Below, piece by piece: positions 16,843 through 23,502 of a stretch of DNA of 39,099 bases (its first letter is position 1; every line of letters starts with the position of its first letter). The stretch spans positions 1 through 39,099 of the forward strand of contig CABTXP010000009.1 in the NCBI GenBank assembly GCA_902488815.1, in the 5' to 3' direction. Both the position numbers and the translations under genes were made by a program. The DNA is from an uncultured Eubacteriales bacterium (GTDB lineage: Bacteria; Bacillota; Clostridia; Tissierellales; Peptoniphilaceae). The notes under the pieces were generated by a model. The model made no database searches. It saw only the letters and a program-made list of their open reading frames with translations, and was not told the origin of the DNA.

Positions 16843-19473
16843 ATGAAAAACTCAAAGAAACTTTTGTCATTATTATTGGCATTAGTAATGATGGTAGGAG
16901 TCTTCGCTCCCCTAACAGTATTGGCAGCAGAAAATGACAGTACGGTAGTATTTAAAATTGAAAAAAAAGTAGATCATGATAATGACCCAAAAACAGAAAA
17001 AGTTTTTGTCGGTTCATTATCTGCAGATGGAAAAACACAAGAAGAAAATGCAGAAAAAACTGAAAGAACTATTACTTTCAATACTGATTCTACAAAGTCT
17101 TTAAAAGATAACAATGTAGCTGTGCCTACAGTAACACCGATAGAAGGTTACTATTTTAAAGGCTGGGATAAGAAGGTAGATCTAAACAGTAATCCAAGTA
17201 CCGAAGGTAACGTATATATTGCGCAAATAGTTAAAAACCCTACAGGCGATATAAATGCTGCGGATCAACTTTCAAAAGAGAAACCAACTGAAACAGAAAT
17301 TGATATTTTCAAGTTAGTAACAAAGGAAAACTACTATGAAGGAGCACCATGGGAACATACCGGTGGTAAGATTGACAATTATGAAAGCTTAGGTAAAGGT
17401 GTTGAAGCTTTAAAAGGTGCACAATTTACTTTCTACAAAATCAACGGAGCAGATGATGTAGAAAATGAAAAGTATTTCAATATTTTGAAAGCAAATCAAG
17501 CAAACTTTGGAACTGCTGAAGCAATGCAAAAAATAATGGATAATGGATACACAGAATCAGGAACGTTAAAAATTCCGGCAGGAGTAATAGAATTAGCAAC
17601 TGGCGATGGACTGACACAAGGTCAAACTGCAGCAACCGGTGAAGATGGTAAAGCTACTGTGAAATTAGCTGAAGGCTATTATTGGGTAGTTGAAAGTGTA
17701 ACACCTGATAAGGTTACAAGTTCAATAGCAGTACCATTCGGTTTAACTCTTCCTATAACTAACCCTGTAAAAGTAGGAGATGTGGAAGCCGGTACACAAT
17801 ACCTAAAGAAGCTTTACATCTATCCAAAGAACATCCAAACTGACGATGTTCAAATCGACAAGGACCATGCTAATTATGACAACACAACTGGCAAATGGTA
17901 TGACAAAGACGGTAATGAAGTTGAAAGTGACAAATTAGGTATAAAATATCAAGATTACCAAAGAGAAAAGAAGACAGTGTCAAGAGAATTACATCAAAAC
18001 TCACCTTTCCAATCAGATACAACAATTCCAAGAAACTATACCTTTGATGAGTTCTCCTGGGTTGATACAATGTCAGAAGGGTTGACTTATAACAAAGACC
18101 TTGTTGTTACGATAGACTATATTGACGAAGACGGAACTACTAAAAAAACAAATGAACCGTTTATTAATGCATTAAATAAGGCACAATTTGTAACTGAAAG
18201 AGATAATGGTTTTGATATTAAAGTTACAAAAGATCAAGTTAAGGATACATTAGTAGAATACCTAAAACGCGGCCCTGTTACTTTCCACTTCTCATACTCT
18301 GCTACAGTTAACGAAAATGCAGTTGTAGATAAGCCGCAATCAAACAGTATTACATTTAAACCCGGTGAACCAACAGGAGTTCCTGATGTAAAATCTAAAG
18401 ATGGTAAAATAGAAATCGTTAAATCATGGAAGAAAGATGGTAAAGACGCAACTCCAACTGCTACGGATTTAACATACTATGTTGAAGATTCAACCGGTAA
18501 GACAGTAGCATCTGTTACTGTAAAATCTGACGCTGCTGCCGGAACAGTTATCCAAGCAGCTAATGGAATTACATTTACTGTCGGAGCTAACTTCGGTTCA
18601 GGTACTTTTGCAGGCCTTCCGGAAGGATCCTACAAAGTAAGAGAAGCTGTTAATGGTTATGAACCAACTTACACTCCTGATGACACTAACGGTAAACTAA
18701 CCATCGAAAATAACGACAAACCGGAAGTTAAGAAGCCATCTGAACCAACAGTTGAATTCCACGGTAAAAAGTTCGTTAAGATGGATCAATTGGGAGATGA
18801 TACAAGGCTAGCCGGCGCAGAATTTGTTATTAAAAACAAATCAGTAGATGCAAATAACCCTGATAAAGACAAATTCTTAGTTGAAAAATCAGAAGAAACA
18901 AAAACAGCTGAAGCTACTGCAGTTAAAAATGCAAAAGACGCATTAGATGCAAAAGTAGCTAAATACAATAATCTCTCTGCAGAAGAACAAAAGGAACAAA
19001 AATCAACTTACGATACTGCAATCGATGGACTTCAAAAAACTTACAATGATGCTGTAATCAAAGCAAATAAAAAATATACATGGGAAGAAGGAACTGGTAC
19101 TGGTAAAAACACACCACCTGAAAATGCTTATAAACTTGTATCAGACGAAGAAGGTCGTTTTGAAATCACAGGTCTATCAGCAGGAAAATATGAATTAGTG
19201 GAAGTTAAAGCTCCGGAAGGATATGCTTTAAATTCAAATCCTGTTCCTTTTGAAGTAAAAGACGGAACTTACAAAGCAGATACATCTGAAAAAGCAATTC
19301 ACTATAATAAAGACGCTAAAGCAGATGATCCTAAAGATGCTTTAAGAGTAGACAACAAGAAGTTAACTATTCCACAAACAGGTGGTATCGGTACTGTTAT
19401 CTTTACTGTTGTAGGTATTGCTTTAATGGCAGGCGCTGTTTTCGCTATGAAGAAGAACAGAAGAGAAGCTTAA
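16843..19473 (+). CDS. Major (backbone) pilin, SpaA/EbpC-like
   Basis: An 876-residue backbone pilin, polymerised by class C sortases and then wall-anchored. In-frame TTG (16825) and ATG (16831) codons lie upstream, but GGAGG at 16833-16837 and the signal peptide (MKNSKKLL, then VLA) put the start at 16843. The pilin motif LYIYPKN places the reactive lysine at residue 329; class C sortases join it to the sorting-signal threonine of the next subunit. Internal domains follow: one around VSRELHQNSPF, a CnaB-like domain near residue 525, and a C-terminal CnaB domain with E-box YELVEVKAPEGY. The last CnaB domain has a long helical insertion (18890-19080, rich in Ala, Lys and Glu) between its strands. 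IPQTGG at 843, a membrane helix and KKNRREA end the protein. It is the second gene of the pilus locus. Confidence 0.93.
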   Translation: MKNSKKLLSLLLALVMMVGVFAPLTVLAAENDSTVVFKIEKKVDHDNDPKTEKVFVGSLSADGKTQEENAEKTERTITFNTDSTKSLKDNNVAVPTVTPIEGYYFKGWDKKVDLNSNPSTEGNVYIAQIVKNPTGDINAADQLSKEKPTETEIDIFKLVTKENYYEGAPWEHTGGKIDNYESLGKGVEALKGAQFTFYKINGADDVENEKYFNILKANQANFGTAEAMQKIMDNGYTESGTLKIPAGVIELATGDGLTQGQTAATGEDGKATVKLAEGYYWVVESVTPDKVTSSIAVPFGLTLPITNPVKVGDVEAGTQYLKKLYIYPKNIQTDDVQIDKDHANYDNTTGKWYDKDGNEVESDKLGIKYQDYQREKKTVSRELHQNSPFQSDTTIPRNYTFDEFSWVDTMSEGLTYNKDLVVTIDYIDEDGTTKKTNEPFINALNKAQFVTERDNGFDIKVTKDQVKDTLVEYLKRGPVTFHFSYSATVNENAVVDKPQSNSITFKPGEPTGVPDVKSKDGKIEIVKSWKKDGKDATPTATDLTYYVEDSTGKTVASVTVKSDAAAGTVIQAANGITFTVGANFGSGTFAGLPEGSYKVREAVNGYEPTYTPDDTNGKLTIENNDKPEVKKPSEPTVEFHGKKFVKMDQLGDDTRLAGAEFVIKNKSVDANNPDKDKFLVEKSEETKTAEATAVKNAKDALDAKVAKYNNLSAEEQKEQKSTYDTAIDGLQKTYNDAVIKANKKYTWEEGTGTGKNTPPENAYKLVSDEEGRFEITGLSAGKYELVEVKAPEGYALNSNPVPFEVKDGTYKADTSEKAIHYNKDAKADDPKDALRVDNKKLTIPQTGGIGTVIFTVVGIALMAGAVFAMKKNRREA

Positions 19474-19487
19474 GTTAGATTGTTTAG

Positions 19488-19509
19488 GGAAGAGGGTTAG
19501 CCCTCTTCC
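19488..19509 (+). terminator. Stem-loop after the major pilin gene (leaky terminator or processing site)
   Basis: GGAAGAGGG and CCCTCTTCC form a perfect 9-bp stem with a TTAG loop, 15 bp after the pilin stop codon. Only a weak, interrupted T-rich stretch follows. It probably stabilises the abundant pilin mRNA 3' end or terminates partially, so that the next genes are expressed less. Confidence 0.7.
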
Positions 19510-19536
19510 ACACTCTTATTATTTAAAGAGGTAGTG

Positions 19537-20739
19537 ATGAATAAAAAATTTAAAAATTTGATAATTATATACATGGCACTTACTATGATCCTCCTACCTC
19601 TTAGAGTTTTCGGAGCTTCATCTCTTACTATTAACATTAAGAGTAGAGATGATTTGACCGAAGAAGATTTAAGGGGAAGAACCTTAGGTGTTTGGAAAAT
19701 AAATCCTGATTTTATTGCCCCTAACATGGACAGGACGGAAATGGCAAAAGTTTTAGATACTTTTACTGTTGAGGAGCTTGACAAGCAACTTGTAAATCCT
19801 TCCGACAAATGGGTTTTATATCCCAAGGCTGAGAATGATTACAAGGTGAAGCTTGAGAACCTTTCTTCCGGTCTATACTATGTGAGGGAGCTTAACAATA
19901 AGGACAGGCTTACCTTTATTGAGTCGGCGATTTTTTCTCCCGATGAGACTGATCTTATAAATCTGAAGTGGGGCAGAAAGCCGCCAACACCACCACCGCC
20001 GCCACCGCTACCGCCGCCGGATACTCCTCCGGGGATTGTTGAACTTTTAAAGGTGGACGGAGAAGGTAATCTTTTGAAGGGTGCGAAGTTTACTCTTCAC
20101 TATTCTTCAGGAGAAAGGGTTAAGACTAAAAATTATTCTTACGACCCCAACGGCGATGAGGAAATTTTTGAAACTGATGACACAGGCAAGATTGTAATTA
20201 GAAATCTTGAGCCCGGCGTTTATTATTTCAAAGAAGTTGAGGCGCCTTTCGGATACAAAATTCTTGTGGAAAATTCTTACTTTAAAATTTTCAAAGACGA
20301 GTCATGTCGGATTGAAGTTGAGAACGAGAAGGAGAAAGGGTCTTATAATTTTTATAAGACTGACGACAAGAGGGCCAATCCTTTAAAAGGTGCGGAGTTT
20401 GTCATCACTCGCATTATAGGGGGCAAGCACGTAAGGCTTAAGGATAATGAAGGCAAGGATTTAATTTTAAGGTCGGGGGAAGACGGCAAGTTTTCCGTTT
20501 CAAATTTAGATTACGGCACTTACTATATTTGGGAGACTAAGGCTCCCCAAGGGTATACACTATTAGAGGGTAGTCTTGAGTTTGAAATTGACGGCAATTC
20601 TTATGAAAAAGTTCTTATTATTGAAAACAGCAAGAGGCCGCCTATACCTAAGACCGGCGACATTACTCTTATAGTTTTGGTTATTGCCGGCGCTGTTATG
20701 GTAGGCTTGGGCAAGTATATGATTAAGGACAAAAATTAA
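19537..20739 (+). CDS. Minor pilin, probable basal subunit with polyproline segment
   Basis: A 400-residue wall-anchored protein. ATG at 19537 follows AGAGGT with proper spacing; a GTG just upstream is less likely. Order: signal peptide (to about VFG), an N-terminal beta domain with an E-box-like YYVRELNN, a polyproline stretch near residue 150-167 (TPPPPPPLPPPDTPP), two CnaB domains with E-boxes FKEVEAPFGY and WETKAPQGY, then IPKTGD, a membrane helix and a short basic tail. The N-terminal domain also contains WVLYPKAEN, which resembles a pilin motif. Size, polyproline and gene order fit the basal pilins of FctB/GBS52 type that anchor the shaft to peptidoglycan. The assignment as basal and not tip subunit is inference. 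Confidence 0.88.
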   Translation: MNKKFKNLIIIYMALTMILLPLRVFGASSLTINIKSRDDLTEEDLRGRTLGVWKINPDFIAPNMDRTEMAKVLDTFTVEELDKQLVNPSDKWVLYPKAENDYKVKLENLSSGLYYVRELNNKDRLTFIESAIFSPDETDLINLKWGRKPPTPPPPPPLPPPDTPPGIVELLKVDGEGNLLKGAKFTLHYSSGERVKTKNYSYDPNGDEEIFETDDTGKIVIRNLEPGVYYFKEVEAPFGYKILVENSYFKIFKDESCRIEVENEKEKGSYNFYKTDDKRANPLKGAEFVITRIIGGKHVRLKDNEGKDLILRSGEDGKFSVSNLDYGTYYIWETKAPQGYTLLEGSLEFEIDGNSYEKVLIIENSKRPPIPKTGDITLIVLVIAGAVMVGLGKYMIKDKN

Positions 20740-20744
20740 TAGAT

Positions 20745-20769
20745 GGGGCTGAAAGGCCCCTTTTATTTT
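20745..20769 (+). terminator. Intrinsic terminator between minor pilin and sortases
   Basis: GGGGCT, a GAAA tetraloop and GGCCCC form a stem closed by a U-G pair, followed by TTTTATTTT. Only 22 bp separate it from the first sortase start. I see no promoter in that gap, so the sortases probably depend on readthrough. Confidence 0.7.
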
Positions 20770-20791
20770 GTAAATATTAGATGGAGTTAGT

Positions 20792-21697
20792 ATGGTCAGC
20801 AAGAAAACCAAATCAAATATTATTTTCATATGTATTTTTGTTTTAGGTCTTGGGATTTTAGCTTATCCTATGATTTCAAATTGGTATTATAAAATTGAAG
20901 CAAACAATCAGGTGCAAGACTTTAAGGCGGCACGAAGTGAGTTGTCGGAAGAAGAAATTGCGGAAAGATTAAAGCTTGCTCAAATTTATAATGACAACTT
21001 GGCCAATGTCATAAGAGGGGATCCCTATTCTGAAGAGGAAAAGGCCAGGGCTATCTCCAACTACGCAAGGATGCTGGAGCTGAGGGAGAAGATCGGCTCC
21101 GTTCAAATCCCTTCTATAAATGTGGAGATACCTATTTATGCAGGGACTAATGAGGAGATTTTGCAAAAGGGTGCAGGCCACTTGGAGGGGACTTCTCTGC
21201 CTATCGGGGGCATTCCTTCTCACACTGTCATCACGGCTCACTCAGGTCTTCCCAGCGCAAGGCTCTTTACCGACCTTAACAAGGTGAAGGAAGGAGACAG
21301 GTTTTACATCAACTATATCGGCGGTGTTTTGGCTTACGAAGTAGATCACATTGACGTCATTGACCCAAGTGACTTCTCACAGCTACTTGTTGTGGAGGGA
21401 CAGGACTATGCCACTCTTTTAACTTGCACGCCGATTATGATCAACACTCACAGACTTATTGTAAGAGGTCACAGGGTGGAATATGTACCTGAAGTGGACG
21501 AAGAGATTATTGAAGACACGGGCAAGAACCTGAACGTTGACATTAGACTGATTATTCTCTTGGTTTTTGCTATAATTATTTTAGCTTTGTATTTCATTTC
21601 AAAGAGGAAGAAGAAAAAGAAGGCTAAGGAAAAGGCGATTAGGGAAAGAATGGATCGCTATAGGGAAGAACACAATGCTAAAAAAGATAAGAAATAA
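20792..21697 (+). CDS. Class C (pilus-polymerising) sortase 1
   Basis: A membrane-bound cysteine transpeptidase of 301 residues that joins pilin subunits between the sorting-signal threonine and the pilin-motif lysine. It has an N-terminal membrane segment (about 9-30), the class C lid motif DPYSEEEK (near 77), catalytic His150 (TAHSGL), Cys212 (TLLTCTP) and Arg225 (LIVRGHR), and a C-terminal membrane helix with a Lys-rich tail. The lid and the second membrane helix distinguish it from class A sortases. The start has GGAG seven bases upstream. Its 3' end overlaps the next sortase gene by 23 bp, which indicates translational coupling. Confidence 0.95.
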   Translation: MVSKKTKSNIIFICIFVLGLGILAYPMISNWYYKIEANNQVQDFKAARSELSEEEIAERLKLAQIYNDNLANVIRGDPYSEEEKARAISNYARMLELREKIGSVQIPSINVEIPIYAGTNEEILQKGAGHLEGTSLPIGGIPSHTVITAHSGLPSARLFTDLNKVKEGDRFYINYIGGVLAYEVDHIDVIDPSDFSQLLVVEGQDYATLLTCTPIMINTHRLIVRGHRVEYVPEVDEEIIEDTGKNLNVDIRLIILLVFAIIILALYFISKRKKKKKAKEKAIRERMDRYREEHNAKKDKK

Positions 21698-22511
21698 TTG
21701 GAAAATAATAGTTATGTTTGTTGTGGGACTTATGATTGCCGTCTATCCCATAATTTCAAATCGCTATTACACTATTAAAAATAACAATCGCGTTGAGGTC
21801 TTTGAAAAGGCTGCGGAAGAAATTTCACAGGAAGAAATTGACAAGAGAATCGACCTTGCAAAGGCCTACAACGAAACTTTGGACCCGTCAAGACTTGCCG
21901 ACCCTTATACCGAAAGGGAAAAGGAAGGTGTGGCGAACTATGCCAGGATGCTTGAGGTTAAAGAACAAATCGGTTTTATTGACATACCGAAGATTGACCA
22001 AAAGATTCCGGTCTATGCAGGCACCTCGGAAGAGATTTTGCAAAAGGCATGCGGTCACTTGGAAGGCACGTCTCTGCCCATAGGGGGCATTGACACTCAC
22101 GCAGTTATTACGGCGCACAGAGGTCTGCCTCAAGTTAAACTCTTTAGAGAGCTGGACAAGCTTAAAGTGGGAGACGTCTTTTACTTTACCAACATCAAAG
22201 AGACCTTGGCATATGAAGTGGATCAGATTTTGACTGTGGAGCCTTGGGACTTTGATCCGGTACTTGTCGTGGAGGGGAAGGACCTTATGACCCTTCTTAC
22301 CTGTACGCCCTATATGATTAATTCCCACAGGCTTTTGGTACGAGGACACAGAGTGCCCTATGTGGAAGAGGTTGCCAAGGACGAATCTTTGAGAAGAGCG
22401 CTATACAGTTTGAAAGACATGATTTGGCCTACGGCTATTGCAATTATAATTTTGCTGGCACTTTTTATCATCAAGAGAATCAGGAGAAGGCGCAATGGAA
22501 AAAAACGTTAG
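21675..22511 (+). CDS. Class C sortase 2
   Basis: A 278-residue class C sortase, very similar in layout to its upstream neighbour. Both share YAGTxEEILQK, the GHLEGTSLPIGG segment and the NYARMLE region before the core, so they are recent paralogues. It has an N-terminal membrane helix, lid motif DPYTEREK, the catalytic motifs TAHRGL, TLLTCTP and LLVRGHR, and a C-terminal membrane helix with a basic tail. Unlike sortase 1 it carries an extra cysteine in KACGHLEG. The start overlaps sortase 1 and the end overlaps sortase 3. The two paralogues may divide the substrates, one for the backbone and one for the giant or basal protein, but the sequence does not say which. Confidence 0.95.
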   Translation: MLKKIRNNWKIIVMFVVGLMIAVYPIISNRYYTIKNNNRVEVFEKAAEEISQEEIDKRIDLAKAYNETLDPSRLADPYTEREKEGVANYARMLEVKEQIGFIDIPKIDQKIPVYAGTSEEILQKACGHLEGTSLPIGGIDTHAVITAHRGLPQVKLFRELDKLKVGDVFYFTNIKETLAYEVDQILTVEPWDFDPVLVVEGKDLMTLLTCTPYMINSHRLLVRGHRVPYVEEVAKDESLRRALYSLKDMIWPTAIAIIILLALFIIKRIRRRRNGKKR

Positions 22512-23328
22512 AGTTATAATTGGATATATTTTTATTCTATTGGGTATTCTCATGCCTCTTATTGCCTTTACTTCTATGTCCTATAGAGAGATAACGGCAT
22601 CGGGAGCCTACAAAGCTTTTAAAGATGACAGGCCTGTTATGAATGAGTCAATTGAGTCTTACAACGAGCAAACGGGAGGGGACGAAGGTAGTATTATCGA
22701 CCCTTTTCAAAATGAAGACTACAAGGGATCGTACAATATCGAAGGCTTTGACCCTGACGACGTCTTTGCCTATGTGATTATTCCGAAATTAGATTTGAAA
22801 AAGCCTATTTATTTAGACGCAAGCTACGACCATTTGAGAAAGGGCGTGGCACAGGTGGAGGGAACTAGCCTGCCGTTAGGCGGCACCTCTACTCGCTCCG
22901 TCATTGCAGGTCACAGAGGCGGCTGGGGAGATTTGTTCTTCTACAACATAGACGAGCTTGAAGCCGGGGACGAAATTTTAATCGACAGTCCCATGGGCTT
23001 ATTAAAGTACAGCGTGTGTGACAAGGAAATTATCGGCCCGGGAGATTGGGAAAAGATTATGCCTATAAAGGGCGAGGACATGTTGACACTACTTACATGT
23101 CATCCCAAGAGACCGCCGAGACCTAAGAGGCTACTTGTCAATGCAAAGAGAGTTGAGGAGCCTGTAGTCGAGGAAGAAATTGTTGAGGAGGCACCTGTAG
23201 AAGAAGTAAAGAGCGTGTCTTATTTGAAGTACGGCATATATGCACTGACTGTTGCGGGATGGATTTGCGTCATTGTTGTACTTTCAAATATGTTTAAATT
23301 TATAAAGAGAAGTAAAAGAAGAGGATAG
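22495..23328 (+). CDS. Class C sortase 3, divergent
   Basis: A 277-residue class C sortase starting 17 bp inside the previous gene. The core is clear: IDPFQNEDY lid, AGHRGG with the catalytic His, TLLTCHP with the catalytic Cys, and LLVNAKR with the Arg. It differs from the two paralogues in having a longer segment before the core, an acidic VEEPVVEEEIVEEAP-type linker after the catalytic domain, and the motif KRPPRPKR behind the cysteine. Two membrane helices flank the domain. Its divergence suggests a different substrate, for example attachment of the basal or tip subunit. It is the last gene of the locus and is followed directly by a terminator. Confidence 0.93.
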   Translation: MEKNVRVIIGYIFILLGILMPLIAFTSMSYREITASGAYKAFKDDRPVMNESIESYNEQTGGDEGSIIDPFQNEDYKGSYNIEGFDPDDVFAYVIIPKLDLKKPIYLDASYDHLRKGVAQVEGTSLPLGGTSTRSVIAGHRGGWGDLFFYNIDELEAGDEILIDSPMGLLKYSVCDKEIIGPGDWEKIMPIKGEDMLTLLTCHPKRPPRPKRLLVNAKRVEEPVVEEEIVEEAPVEEVKSVSYLKYGIYALTVAGWICVIVVLSNMFKFIKRSKRRG

Positions 23329-23342
23329 TCTCTTCTTTTTTT
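23317..23342 (+). terminator. Terminator of the pilus locus
   Basis: AGAAGAG and CTCTTCT form a 7-bp stem with a 6-nt loop, followed by a T-run. The stem overlaps the stop codon of the third sortase. Confidence 0.85.
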
Positions 23343-23386
23343 ATGTCCAAAATTTTTATGGATGAGTAATTTATAGGTAGATATAT

Positions 23387-23470
23387 TATAATAGTATGAG
23401 AGGGATAATTAAGTTCGCAAAGGTGTAAGGGTATGCTTTAATTGATTTTGCACATTTGCGGTGATACAAT
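23387..23470 (+). promoter_or_regulatory. secA promoter region with inverted repeat
   Basis: TTGATT (23442-23447), 17 bp, TACAAT (23465-23470) form a good promoter. Thirteen-base arms at 23416-23428 (CGCAAAGGTGTAA) and 23448-23460 (TTGCACATTTGCG) pair with one mismatch and one wobble. The second arm fills the promoter spacer. A TATAAT at 23387-23392 may be the -10 of an upstream promoter. A transcript from there would carry the repeat as a hairpin. Confidence 0.6.
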
Positions 23471-23502
23471 ACATCTGTTAATACATAGAAAGGATGGTGC
23501 AC

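Noticed and set aside
21888..22349. Minus-strand frame of 153 codons over the second sortase gene
   Set aside because: It is an antisense shadow of a clear sortase gene.
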